Below, piece by piece: positions 9,798 through 18,957 of a stretch of 64,000 nucleotides of DNA; the first letter of the stretch is position 1; every line of letters begins with the position of its first letter. Source of the stretch: LD21 sp963715785 (lineage in GTDB: Bacteria > Bacteroidota > Bacteroidia > Bacteroidales > VadinHA17); assembly GCA_963715785.1 (NCBI GenBank), contig OY970276.1:3472001-3536000 (forward strand), written 5' to 3'. A model generated the notes under the pieces. It had not been told where the DNA came from and did no database searches. It saw nothing but the letters and a program-made list of their open reading frames with translations. Made by a program: the position numbers and the translations under genes.

Positions 9798-9848
9798 ATC
9801 CGGAACAGAGAGCCTGCCTGCAGCAGTGCTGGCAGAAAAGTTTCCAGG

Positions 9849-10157
9849 TCAGTTCAGACAACAGGACAGACTTTCCTGACACAAAACCGGAAGATCGATT
9901 ACAGCAGGCAAAATATCACAGACCCAAGCGGCTTCAGATTGGCTTTCATCATGGCCCTTATGTTCATCCGAGCAGAAAATGCAGCTTTTTGACCTGCTGA
10001 AATATTGCTGACCTTCTTTTACCGCATCTTTTACTCGAGTGAATTCACCAAGGTAAATCCTCTTTTCCTGATCAGGCAAAAACGGACAGCCTTCTTTATG
10101 AACGCTGTGGTTTTCATTTAGCTGGGCTCTTATTGCTACATAATATTTTGCATTCAT
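9849..10157 (-). CDS. Small cysteine/histidine-rich protein, unknown function
   Basis: The 102-residue product begins MNAKYYVAIRAQLNENHSVHKEGCPFLPDQ, has a central IYLGEFTRVKDAVKEGQQYF, and then SKSCIFCSDEH. The spacing of HKEGCPFLP and CIFC suggests a small zinc-binding fold, and the pattern looks like a recurring small Bacteroidota protein rather than a chance ORF. I do not know a function. The stretch after residue 70 is less ordered and rich in cysteine near the end. It stands alone between two plus-strand units. Confidence 0.55.
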   Translation of the reverse strand: MNAKYYVAIRAQLNENHSVHKEGCPFLPDQEKRIYLGEFTRVKDAVKEGQQYFSRSKSCIFCSDEHKGHDESQSEAAWVCDILPAVIDLPVLCQESLSCCLN

Positions 10158-10648
10158 TTGAGATAATTTTTTAGTGTTAATTTGCTGCAGATCTGAATTT
10201 AACTTAACATTTACTGGAAATTATATTTTATCCTTTCAGTCAAATTGTACTGTTTTATCGGGTTTATTCATAAATTGTTACCTCCATTCTGAAATAAAAC
10301 TGAAAAAGAGTTGTCAAAACTGTGGAAAAATGTGGTTTATAGAGTGCTTTGCACTTCATTCGGATTAAGAGCTAAGTTTAGAAGAGCAAAATATCAGATG
10401 CAGCCAGGTATGTATTTAAGAGTCTTTAAGCACGGAACTTTTGTGGCAGAGGTTTATTTAAAAGCGAAAAAAGATTATAGGCAGCATATTTGGAATTGTT
10501 GTTAATAACTTTTGTATTGAATTATAAATCAGTGCTATAATGATGCTGAATAGATGGTGGCGAGAGAAATATTAATTAATTTAAGGTAACATTTTTATAC
10601 GTATTCCTATAAAACCTCAGAAATTAATTAAACTTAAACTATAAAACC
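10158..10648. other. AT-rich intergenic region before the double-glycine peptide gene
   Basis: No convincing gene is visible. A 64-codon reading frame from about 10311 to 10505 has no recognisable domain and overlaps another frame of similar quality. The region is clearly more AT-rich than the housekeeping genes around it and presumably contains the promoter of the peptide gene, but I find no clean TTTG/TAnnTTTG pair. Confidence 0.4.
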
Positions 10649-10816
10649 ATGAAAAAAGCAGAAAAATCAACAGGGATCAGAAATTTTGATGAGTTAGTTT
10701 CAAAATTATCAGAAGATAAAGTTTTAAATACTCAGGCTATGAGCTGTGTGAGAGGCGGATCGACAGACGGTGAAGGGGATGGCGGCGTTGTTGTAATTAC
10801 TAAACCAAAATTTTAG
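10649..10816 (+). CDS. Short double-glycine leader peptide (RiPP/bacteriocin-like precursor)
   Basis: A 55-residue ORF starts MKKAEKSTGIRNFDELVSKL, continues SEDKVLNTQAMSCVRGG and ends in a glycine/acid-rich tail STDGEGDGGVVVITKPKF. The amphipathic helix followed by a hydrophobic patch and VRGG is the architecture of double-glycine leader peptides that C39 peptidases or related proteases cut after GG, leaving here an 18-residue tail. Such small GG peptides are common in Bacteroidota. It has its own ATG and a downstream terminator at 10948, and lies about 500 bp upstream of the CHAT protease gene. No radical-SAM enzyme or C39 transporter is in the window. That the peptide is a substrate of the neighbour is my inference. 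Confidence 0.7.
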   Translation: MKKAEKSTGIRNFDELVSKLSEDKVLNTQAMSCVRGGSTDGEGDGGVVVITKPKF

Positions 10817-11322
10817 GCGCTTTCTATATAACATTCTAAATTTGATGTAGATGAGAGTATCCTTGGTTAAATTCAAATGTATTTATTAAAATCTGTGTTT
10901 TACGCTTGCATTTAAAATACATTTCTTTTAATATTTTTTTATACAAATAATCCCATGCCTAGCATGGGATTTTTTGCATAGAACATATTCAGCTTTTAGT
11001 GAATCGAATATAAATTCAGGGATTTTACTGAGCTCTTAATACTCTTTGCAAATTATTAAAAATCATCCATGGCTATGATCTGCTATCGCGGGTAATTCAT
11101 TTTTAGCCGTTTCTCGGGAATTTTTGCTAAAAATAAATTCAGAAAATATTAAACGAAGAGTTTACTATTTTTTGGTTGGACAGAATAAAGGTCTATTCCA
11201 AGTTTTCGGAGTGATGAATCTTTAAGTAATATGTTTTTCCCCTGAGAATCCTTTCTTAATTTAATTTTTCACTAATTTGCTGCCGAAATCAGCATTCGAG
11301 GAAGTATAAATAAGTATTAGCA
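10817..11322. other. Intergenic region between the GG peptide and the CHAT gene
   Basis: Apart from the terminator at 10948 I see no gene. The stretch is AT-rich. It must contain the CHAT gene's promoter and leader, but no full consensus promoter is obvious. Confidence 0.4.
10948..10976 (+). terminator. Rho-independent terminator of the GG peptide gene
   Basis: ATCCCATG at 10950-10957 pairs with CATGGGAT at 10963-10970 over a five-base loop, then a T run. It makes the short peptide gene its own transcription unit and so supports it being real. Confidence 0.85.
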
Positions 11323-14115
11323 TTGAAAACTATCTGCCTATTATTGTGCGTTATAGCTTTATTTGATTTCAATATCGAATCTGCAGCCCAAAATGAGGAC
11401 AAAGCCTTATTATTTCAAACATTCTTAAAGCAGTTCACAGCCGGTGATTTGATAAATGCTGAACTTACTTTACAAATATTCCTCGAATCCAAGGATAATC
11501 TTACAGAGGAGCAAAAGAGTGCTGCTTATAATAATCTGGGAGCTATCAATATTTTGCTTGGAAAGTACGATATAGCTCTTGAGTATAATGAAAAGGCTGA
11601 ATTTTTCGCGAACAAAATACAGAATAATACAGCCTTAGCTGATATTTATAATAATAGAGCCCGAATTTATACTTTAAATAAATCCTTTAATTCTGCAATT
11701 GATTATTTAGAAAAGGGAATCAGACTTTATACTAGCTATTTAAAGCCTGACCAAGACATTATAATGAATCTTTCCTCAGCTTACTTAAACATCGGAATAG
11801 CTTATTATAACTTAAGAGAATTTTCTACTGCTGAATTATATCTTGAAAAAAGTTTAAAACTAAAAATCATTTATAAATTACCGGAAATCGCTCACGTCTA
11901 TCTTAATCAAGCGAAGACATTTTCGAAGTCAAATAAAAAAAGATTGGCAGAAATTTTTTACATTAAGAGTATTTCAAGTTTTGAGAGTGATTTTGGAAAG
12001 GAGTATTATAGGATTGCTGATGTTTATTTTGATTATGGATTGTACCTGCGCTCTGAAGGTAAAATCTTAGAAGCCCGTGAGGCTCACGAAAGAGCCTTAT
12101 CAATCTGTCTCAAAAACTATGGAGAAAAACATACACTTACCTCATTATCTTATAAGCACCTTGCTGACGATTATCTTAAGTTGAATAAATTGGATTCTTC
12201 ACTCTATTTTTACCAGAAATCGCTGATGTCGGTTGGTAAAGATTTCAGTAATCCCGACATTTTCACTAATCCTTCAATAGATTCATCATTATTTGATATC
12301 CGACTGCTCGACAACCTTAAAAGCAAGGCCCAGGCTCTCGATCTTTATGCAGGAGAGCAACAGGATCCTGTCATGAAGCTTAAAGTCATGAAGGCGTCTC
12401 TTGCGACTATCGGTCTCGCGCTGCAGCTTATTGACAGGATCAGGAATGATTACATGTCGGAAGAAAGTCGCATATATCTTGCTGAAAATGAGAAAGAAAC
12501 TTATATTTTTGCGACTCATCTGGCATACAGTCTTTATTCAACCACTCACGATGAATCCACAGGCATCAGGATGTACAGCATAGCCCAGAAAGCAAAGGCG
12601 GCAATTCTGAGAAATGAGATAAGCGGCAATGAACTGCTTTATTCTGCCGGCGTGCCTGATTCCCTTCGTGAGAAACAAAAGAGGCTCACCGGAAATATTG
12701 CCGCCTATAACAACATGATCCTGGAAGAATATCGCAAAGTGAAGCCTGACAGCAGCAGGATCTCGCTATGGAAAGATGCACTCTTCGATATGAACCGGGA
12801 AAAGGAAAAAGTAACCGCCAATATTGAAAAAGCTTTTCCTCAATTCCACGATCTGATACGGAAAACTGAACCTCTCTCGTTGCAGTTTATCCGCAAACAG
12901 CTGAAAAAGGATGAAACCATTGTGGATTACCTGGTATCAAATCAGTACACTGAAGGGAAGAGAAGACTCTATATTTTTTTAATATCTCATGATAGTCTCG
13001 ATATTCATGAAGAGTGGCTCGATTCGCTCTTTGTAAAAAACGCTGAGCTCATACGAAAAACCGCCAATCCATCAAATTCTGAAGCATCTCAGGAAGCTGA
13101 TTTCAATTCTTATACCGGCGCACTGCATTATATGTACATGAACCTGATAAAGCCCGTTGAAAGCCGTTTCAGGGGAAAGAAGCTTTTTATCATTCCCGAT
13201 GAAGAGATAGGCTGGCTTCCGTTTGATGCCTTCCTGAAAGAAATGCCGCATCGCGATCAGCACGACTATGAGGGTCTCTCATACCTGATCAGCGATTATA
13301 CTTTTTCATATGGTTATTCCTCATCACTCATATTCAGCCAAAAACCAGGCATGAACAGAAGATCGAAAGTACTTGCATTTTCTCCTGATTACAGTAAAGA
13401 AACGGACAGTAAAGAAACAAATACAGGTCCTTCAATCTCAGCGCTGCAGGGAACCGGCCCCGAAATTCAATCAATATTTAAGAATTTCAGGGGAAAGAGC
13501 TTCATCGCCGGAAATGCCACAAAAGCCAACTTTCTGAAGTCTCTGCAGATTCCTTCAATTTTGCACCTTGCAATGCATTCCATGACTGACACTTTAAATT
13601 CGAAATACTCTTACCTGATGTTCGATACCCATAATGTTCCGGTTGAGCAGGGTAAATTATTCAATTATGAGATCAGTCTGACAAGGATAAAATCTCCAAT
13701 GGTAGTTCTCAGCGCCTGCAATTCAGGTGCCGGAACATTGTTTTATGGTGAGGGAACAATGAGCCTGGCCAGAAGCTTCAGACTTGCAGGAGCATCGTCT
13801 GTCATTGTTACTGACTGGGAGATTAATGATGAAGTAAGTGCCGGAATTATGAGCAGGTTTTATTATTGTCTCTCTGAGGGAATGGAAAAAGATGAAGCAA
13901 TGAGACAGGCCAAACTTGAATATCTGAAAAGTGTCTCTCCTGCCTTTAAAAACCCATATTACTGGGCAGCTTATGAGGTGGTTGGCAGTAATGCCCCGGT
14001 AGCATCAAATACAATAAAATATCTGATTTATATAAGTTGTGGAGTTATGTTTGCAGCAATAATGATGATCCTTTATTTTAACCGCCGCAGGATCTTTTCC
14101 GACCGATCGCGGTAG
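11323..14115 (+). CDS. TPR-CHAT protease with signal peptide and C-terminal membrane anchor
   Basis: This 930-residue protein has a signal peptide (residues 1-22), a long TPR region (about 25-330, with repeats such as YNNLGAINILLGKYDIALEYNEKA), a helical linker, and a C-terminal CHAT domain, the caspase-like peptidase fold. The catalytic dyad is visible: His752 in LHLAMHSMTD and Cys799 in MVVLSACNSGAG, followed by the conserved GEGTMSLARSFRLAGASSVIVT and NPYYWAAYEVVGS. A membrane helix at about 900-920 is followed by a basic tail (NRRRIFSDRSR), so the domains should face the periplasm. The start is TTG. The first third is visibly more AT-rich than the rest. Its 3' end overlaps the convergent TPR gene by 43 bp. 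Substrate is unknown. Confidence 0.9.
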   Translation: MKTICLLLCVIALFDFNIESAAQNEDKALLFQTFLKQFTAGDLINAELTLQIFLESKDNLTEEQKSAAYNNLGAINILLGKYDIALEYNEKAEFFANKIQNNTALADIYNNRARIYTLNKSFNSAIDYLEKGIRLYTSYLKPDQDIIMNLSSAYLNIGIAYYNLREFSTAELYLEKSLKLKIIYKLPEIAHVYLNQAKTFSKSNKKRLAEIFYIKSISSFESDFGKEYYRIADVYFDYGLYLRSEGKILEAREAHERALSICLKNYGEKHTLTSLSYKHLADDYLKLNKLDSSLYFYQKSLMSVGKDFSNPDIFTNPSIDSSLFDIRLLDNLKSKAQALDLYAGEQQDPVMKLKVMKASLATIGLALQLIDRIRNDYMSEESRIYLAENEKETYIFATHLAYSLYSTTHDESTGIRMYSIAQKAKAAILRNEISGNELLYSAGVPDSLREKQKRLTGNIAAYNNMILEEYRKVKPDSSRISLWKDALFDMNREKEKVTANIEKAFPQFHDLIRKTEPLSLQFIRKQLKKDETIVDYLVSNQYTEGKRRLYIFLISHDSLDIHEEWLDSLFVKNAELIRKTANPSNSEASQEADFNSYTGALHYMYMNLIKPVESRFRGKKLFIIPDEEIGWLPFDAFLKEMPHRDQHDYEGLSYLISDYTFSYGYSSSLIFSQKPGMNRRSKVLAFSPDYSKETDSKETNTGPSISALQGTGPEIQSIFKNFRGKSFIAGNATKANFLKSLQIPSILHLAMHSMTDTLNSKYSYLMFDTHNVPVEQGKLFNYEISLTRIKSPMVVLSACNSGAGTLFYGEGTMSLARSFRLAGASSVIVTDWEINDEVSAGIMSRFYYCLSEGMEKDEAMRQAKLEYLKSVSPAFKNPYYWAAYEVVGSNAPVASNTIKYLIYISCGVMFAAIMMILYFNRRRIFSDRSR

Positions 14116-15104
14116 AAGCCGTCGGATTTAGCGAGATATTCAAAACATTCTGCTGCTTTCTGCTTATCAGCTGTTCTGAGATAGGCAAGACCCAGATACC
14201 ACATAGCCTCTTTACTGTATTCACCGGATAACTGACTGACTCCCGAAAGCAGATTTATTGCCTTGTCATAATTCATCAGGGCCAGCTGGGATAATCCCTC
14301 AAAGAATTTCGGTGAAACGGCATCAGGGTTTTGCCCGGATACTTTTGCAAATTCCATGGCTGCTTCCTGGAAATTCCCGCTTTTATAGTTTACAATCGCT
14401 GAAGAATAGTTGTCAGACACATTATTATTTATGCTTCGGGTGGTCGTTGAAATTGCAGCAAACGGCTTATAATATGAGTTGAAAAGTTTTTCAGGATCTG
14501 AGGAGGGGAGAAGCGATCTTATCAGCAGGAAAGCTCCAATCAGAGCGGCTGCTGAGAGAGAGGTATACCGTACGAAGAGCCCCCTGTGGAAACTTTTCCC
14601 TGCATCATCGTGCAATGTTTCTGCAGGTTCCTCTACCGGAGAATTAAGAGAACCTGTAACGAAATCGCTGATCTCTTTTGTCTTCGTATTATTTATCCCG
14701 ACAGATTGCTTTTTCTGATGCCATTCCTTAACCCATTCCGAAGTTATCTCGTTAAGCTTATTGTCGTCGATCTCCTGTCTGATAAAGCTTATCTCATCGG
14801 TAATTCCCGATTCATCACCATTATCTGCGATCACGCCCCTGATAAATTTTTCATTCTCCCTGTTCCCTGACGAATTCCTGTTGTAATCAGATATCATCTC
14901 TTCTACAGTTTGCCTTGCAGAGGCAAGAGCCTGATCGTTTTTTACATCCTCAATGTCGAGACTGCCCTTCATATAATCGCTTATTGCTTCAAATAGTGCT
15001 GAATCTTCGCTGTCAGGCAAAAGGTCATTCCTGAAGCCATTTCTGGCTTTATACCTGATCTTCTCTCCGGGTTTGTTACTGATATGGGTGATCCGTTTGT
15101 TCAT
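14073..15104 (-). CDS. Single-pass membrane protein with C-terminal TPR-like repeats, partner of the ECF sigma factor
   Basis: The 343-residue protein has a long, charged, apparently cytoplasmic N-terminal part (1-180), one membrane helix (about 183-204, TSLSAAALIGAFLLIRSLLP) and a C-terminal part with TPR-like helices (NYKSGNFQEAAMEFAKV, AMWYLGLAYLRTADKQKAAECFEYLA). This layout resembles the membrane anti-sigma-like TPR proteins paired with ECF sigma factors in Bacteroidota. It lies 57 bp downstream of the sigma gene in the same direction, so co-transcription is likely, and its 3' end overlaps that of the CHAT gene. A role in gating the sigma factor is inferred from context; no classic zinc anti-sigma motif is present. 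Confidence 0.7.
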   Translation of the reverse strand: MNKRITHISNKPGEKIRYKARNGFRNDLLPDSEDSALFEAISDYMKGSLDIEDVKNDQALASARQTVEEMISDYNRNSSGNRENEKFIRGVIADNGDESGITDEISFIRQEIDDNKLNEITSEWVKEWHQKKQSVGINNTKTKEISDFVTGSLNSPVEEPAETLHDDAGKSFHRGLFVRYTSLSAAALIGAFLLIRSLLPSSDPEKLFNSYYKPFAAISTTTRSINNNVSDNYSSAIVNYKSGNFQEAAMEFAKVSGQNPDAVSPKFFEGLSQLALMNYDKAINLLSGVSQLSGEYSKEAMWYLGLAYLRTADKQKAAECFEYLAKSDGFYRDRSEKILRRLK

Positions 15105-15161
15105 TCCTGGTTGCTGGTTGTGTGTTTCTTGTTTTGCGTTTTGTGTTTTTTGTTCTCTCCT

Positions 15162-15755
15162 TTAATGAACAACCTCCCTGGCCGCCATTTCAGTTCTTTT
15201 TATTTTCATATAACCCGGATGTTTCTTAACCTTCTCCGTGAGTTCACTTTGTGCCTCACATTTTTTCTTTCTCACATAACCGTAGGTATACCCGAGTTTA
15301 TCGGCAATTTCCTGGGGAGAGATCTCCTGCCAGTATAGGCCCAGAATCTTTTTGCTTATAGGGTCGAGTGTTTCGAATGCATCCCTGAATATCTCCTCAT
15401 ACATCTGGTGATCGATAACATCGGTAAAGTCCTTTTCCGTTTCAGGTTCGCTTCTTCTTGCCATATAATTTGATGCTGCCTGACGCTTATCGAGTACTGA
15501 TTTCCAGAGGTTTTCACAAACACAATAAAGAAATGTCTTGAATTTGCAGGTAAGGGCAAACTGCTTGTTGTCGAGTCTTTCCAGCATAATTATAAGTCCA
15601 TCCTGAAATATATCGCGCGCATCCTCAATGGATCCACCTTTCTGATAAACCATCAACCTGATCATTGGCATATATCTGTCAGACAACCAATGAACTACAT
15701 AGCTCTGTCGGTTTCTCAGGCATTCGATTATTTCATTATCTGTATACTCTTTCAC
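15162..15755 (-). CDS. ECF-type RNA polymerase sigma factor
   Basis: Region 2 is recognisable in IEDARDIFQDGLIIMLERLDN and FKTFLYCVCENLWKSVLDKR, and region 4 in FETLDPISKKILGLYWQEISPQEIADKLGYTYGYVRKKKCEA, a helix-turn-helix that would contact the -35 element. The open frame extends upstream to a TTG at 15821, but the preceding residues do not look like the family; the GTG at 15755 gives VKEYTDNEIIECL, a normal ECF start, and about 197 residues. The gene reads into the TPR membrane protein and sits at the outer edge of the CHAT locus, suggesting that it controls that locus. Confidence 0.85.
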   Translation of the reverse strand: MKEYTDNEIIECLRNRQSYVVHWLSDRYMPMIRLMVYQKGGSIEDARDIFQDGLIIMLERLDNKQFALTCKFKTFLYCVCENLWKSVLDKRQAASNYMARRSEPETEKDFTDVIDHQMYEEIFRDAFETLDPISKKILGLYWQEISPQEIADKLGYTYGYVRKKKCEAQSELTEKVKKHPGYMKIKRTEMAAREVVH

Positions 15756-16012
15756 AATGAGATGATTTCTGCAGAATCTTTCGATAATAATCCAAATATA
15801 GCGATTTTTTTTAATATGCAAGTGTTTAATAGAAATTCATCGAATACAGAAATCCGCAACATTTTCGCACCTTTAAAAGGAAGCCACAGTTTTATATTCC
15901 CGGGACAAGCATAAAAAAAAGAAAGGAATATGGGTAACAAATTCCCGTCTATTCCTATTAACCTTTGTTTTGATCCTTACTTAACAAAGAGAATTATTGT
16001 AAGGAGTTAATA

Positions 16013-17308
16013 ATGTGTACTTTGCTGATTCCTCCGAATGGTATCGACAGAGTTGTTTTCTATTTTATTGAAGCAGTGAAAGAAAAGAGGCAAAAAAAAA
16101 AGCTAAGTATGGAAACTGAAAATTCTTCCGGGTATCAGAGCTGCCGTTTCTGCAAAGATGTAGAAGATCAATTTACAAATAACGGCGACTTTTTGTGCCA
16201 GGCTATAGAGAATGCCGGCGGAGTACCTTATCAGCTGAATTTTGGTCAGGGTCTGGGTGACGGCTATTTTCTGAATGCAGGATACGGGATCAAGCATCTC
16301 TTTGGAGTTAATAATCTTGAACTTACCGAAAGGCTTTTCTATTCGATGATCGGTGAGATCATTCCTCTCTATGAAGATATTTCCGAAGACCCGGTGGTCA
16401 CACGCCGAAGGATTATCAACGGTGAAATACGGCGTTATAAGGCTGATCTTCTTATTATAACTCCTGTCGGAGAGCGAAAGTGGATCAGGGACTCATCAAT
16501 ACCTCTTGTTGATGACAAGACAGGCAAAGCGAACGGATTAATTGGGATTTTCTTTGACATAACCGAGCAAAAACAGACCATCTCTAAACTTGGAAAAGCT
16601 ATGGATAAAGCGACGGAAAGCGATCGCTTGAAAACAGCATTCCTGAACAACCTGCCTCATGAGATCAGGACCCCGCTTAATGCAATTGTTGGATTTTCCA
16701 CTTTGCTGGGTGAACCAGGACAAAAAATGGAAGACCGGATGGAATTCCGCAATATTATAACTCATAGCTCCGATCATCTTCTGGAAATAGTTGATGATGT
16801 TGTTGAAGTCTCCAAAATTGAAGCCGGAATAGTAAGGCTCATAAAAAAAGAGGTAAATATCAGCCTGATGATGCAGCGTGTTTATGACAGGTTCAGGCCG
16901 GCTGCTGAAGAGAAGAACATAATTTTAAGATACGATGCTCCGGTGTCAGGAAAGGAAACCATTGTTTTAACTGACGGTTATAAACTTTTCCAGACACTCT
17001 CAAATCTGCTGAGCAATGCTGTTAAGTTTACAAGCGAAGGTAAAGTTGAATTTGGATACAGTATAAAAGAGGATAAGATTGAATTCTATGTCACGGATAC
17101 CGGGATTGGTATAGGCATAGAGCATCAGCCAAATATCTTCAAGCCATTTTACCAGGCGGAGACAAGCAGCACAAGGCGGTCGGAGGGTACTGGACTGGGG
17201 CTGACTATCGCAAGAGCGTATGTCGAGCTTCTCGGGGGGTCTATATGGTTCAATTCTGATCCCGGAGAGGGATCAGTATTCTGTTTTACTATAAGTGATG
17301 CCATATAG
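16013..17308 (+). CDS. PAS-domain sensor histidine kinase
   Basis: The 431-residue protein starts after an unusually good AAGGAG eight bases upstream of the ATG. A PAS-like sensor region spans about residues 60-190 and ends in the PAC-type phrase GLIGIFFDITEQKQ. The dimerisation/phosphoacceptor box FLNNLPHEIRTPLNAIVGFS follows, with His216 as the likely phosphorylated residue. The ATPase domain shows NLLSNAVKFT, DTGIGIGIEHQPNIFKPFYQ and GTGLGLTIARAYVELLGG. No membrane helix is evident, so it probably senses a cytoplasmic signal. No response regulator is adjacent; the nearest is at 33430. Signal unknown. Confidence 0.88.
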   Translation: MCTLLIPPNGIDRVVFYFIEAVKEKRQKKKLSMETENSSGYQSCRFCKDVEDQFTNNGDFLCQAIENAGGVPYQLNFGQGLGDGYFLNAGYGIKHLFGVNNLELTERLFYSMIGEIIPLYEDISEDPVVTRRRIINGEIRRYKADLLIITPVGERKWIRDSSIPLVDDKTGKANGLIGIFFDITEQKQTISKLGKAMDKATESDRLKTAFLNNLPHEIRTPLNAIVGFSTLLGEPGQKMEDRMEFRNIITHSSDHLLEIVDDVVEVSKIEAGIVRLIKKEVNISLMMQRVYDRFRPAAEEKNIILRYDAPVSGKETIVLTDGYKLFQTLSNLLSNAVKFTSEGKVEFGYSIKEDKIEFYVTDTGIGIGIEHQPNIFKPFYQAETSSTRRSEGTGLGLTIARAYVELLGGSIWFNSDPGEGSVFCFTISDAI

Positions 17309-17439
17309 AGGAAGAGAAAGTCTCACATTACAACAACAATCCTTCCTGAGTATTATGACCATAGTACAGATTTTTTGATGTACTTTTCCATTTTCCTGTC
17401 ATCAATGATTAACTTGTCAGGATTCATTAATCGGACAAA

Positions 17440-18270
17440 ATGAAAAAGTATTTAAGCAACGATTTTGATCTCGCAGAATATGCCAATGTATCTGATGAAT
17501 GTTCTGTGTGGTCAGCGCCATTTGGACTAAAACTGCTGGATTACATTGATTATAAGCGTAATATCACTGCTCTCGATATAGGATTCGGAGCTGGTTTCCC
17601 TATGACTGAGATTGCATTAAGGCTTGGAGAGAGTTCAGTGGTTTATGGAATTGATCCCTGGTCCGATGCCATTGCACGGGCAAAGAAAAAAATTGAGTAC
17701 TATCGCATCTCCAATATCAAAATTATTGAAGGAGTTGCTGAATCTATCCCGCTCACAGACAATTCAGCTGATTTGATAGTAAGCAACAACGGTATAAACA
17801 ATGTTAATGATATCGACCGGGCAATCGCCGAATGTTCCCGGATATTAAAACCGGGAGGACAATTTATCCAAACTATGAACCTTGACAAATCGATGTTTGA
17901 ATTTTATGGAGAATTGGAAAAAGTGTTGTCAGAACAGAACATGAGTGATGAAATCAGGTTGATGCGACAACATATTTATGAAAAAAGGCGACCGCTTGAG
18001 GAAATGATCTCAATTGTTCAGCGCCATGGCTTTGAAATAAAAGATTTAGAGCATGATCAGTTTAACTATAGGTTCGCAGACGGCACCGCAATGTTAAGCC
18101 ATTATTTTATCAGGTTGGCATTTATGGATTCCTGGATTAAAATTCTGCCTGAAAATAAACTGGAACAAATTTTTGATACTATAGAGATGCGGCTCAATGA
18201 GAAGGCAAAAATTCTGGGCGGAATAAAACTTACTATTCCTTTTGTTCTGATCAATGCAATTAAAAAATAA
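17440..18270 (+). CDS. Class I SAM-dependent methyltransferase
   Basis: The 276-residue protein carries motif I ALDIGFGAGFPMTEIAL, an acidic loop GIDPWSDAIARA, motif post-I VAESIPLTDNSADLIVSNN, and RILKPGGQFIQTMNL, a UbiE/Methyltransf_11-type layout. The C-terminal 100 residues, helical and charged, probably form the substrate lid. The substrate cannot be read from sequence. Motif I has GFGAG in place of the more common GCGTG. The gene stands alone, 130 bp after the histidine kinase. Confidence 0.85.
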   Translation: MKKYLSNDFDLAEYANVSDECSVWSAPFGLKLLDYIDYKRNITALDIGFGAGFPMTEIALRLGESSVVYGIDPWSDAIARAKKKIEYYRISNIKIIEGVAESIPLTDNSADLIVSNNGINNVNDIDRAIAECSRILKPGGQFIQTMNLDKSMFEFYGELEKVLSEQNMSDEIRLMRQHIYEKRRPLEEMISIVQRHGFEIKDLEHDQFNYRFADGTAMLSHYFIRLAFMDSWIKILPENKLEQIFDTIEMRLNEKAKILGGIKLTIPFVLINAIKK

Positions 18271-18344
18271 TTACCTTTTACAGTGACAGTTCAGAGCTGG
18301 TATCTGTTATCCCTTGCCGGACCGGCAAGCCAAAACAAAAACAG

Positions 18345-18957
18345 ATGATCAATTACCTCATTTTCGGTTTAAGCTACGCCTTTGCATGCGTGGTACAACC
18401 CGGGCCATTCCAGGCTTTCCTCTTTTTCTCAGAGTGTAAGTCATGGCTGGCGGAAAGCTTTTCCTTTAGTATTTGCGCCACTCATAAGTGATCTGCCGGT
18501 AATCATCCTGGTATTATTTGTACTAACGAATGTTTCTCATACAATATTGGGAATTCTTCAGTGTCTGGGAGGAACATTTCTATTCTTCCTTGCTTATAAT
18601 TCATTCAAAACAATTCGCAAGCTGAACTGTGTTGATAAGGAGTATCTGCCCCGGTATGCCAGTCTGTCTGAAGCAGTATTAGTAAACTTATTAAATCCGA
18701 ATCCCTACCTTGGCTGGAGCCTCGTTATGGGGCCTATGCTGATAAAAGGATGGAAGGCGAATCCCGGAAACGGAATAGTGCTGTTAATCGGATTCTATAG
18801 CTCGATGATCATTTATTCAACAATCATGATTGTGTTCTTTGCTGCTGCAGGAAAACTCGGGCCACATATTAACAAAATACTGTTAAGCATCTCGGTGCTT
18901 GCTTTTTTATTCTTTGGATTTTATCAATTGTGGTCAGGAATTACAGGATTACTATAA
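18345..18957 (+). CDS. LysE-family amino-acid exporter, frameshifted near the start
   Basis: LysE-type proteins export amino acids or related metabolites across the inner membrane. From the ATG at 18345 the frame reads INYLIFGLSYAFACVVQPGPFQAFLF, a typical LysE opening, then breaks; the other frame continues SQSVSHGWRKAFPLVFAPLISDLPVIILVL through several hydrophobic helices, including NLLNPNPYLGWSLVMGPMLI. One extra T in the run at 18423-18427 explains the break. Repaired, the protein is about 203 residues with five to six helices, the normal family size. The frame downstream would otherwise start at a TTG. A truncated alkA remnant abuts its stop codon. Confidence 0.75.

Noticed and set aside
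10174..10505. Two overlapping short reading frames in the AT-rich gap
   Set aside because: Neither has a recognisable domain, a plausible start context or support from neighbours.
18306..18330. Perfect hairpin CTTGCCGG/CCGGCAAG before the exporter
   Set aside because: It lacks a T run, so I do not call it a terminator; it may be a weak structural element or remnant.
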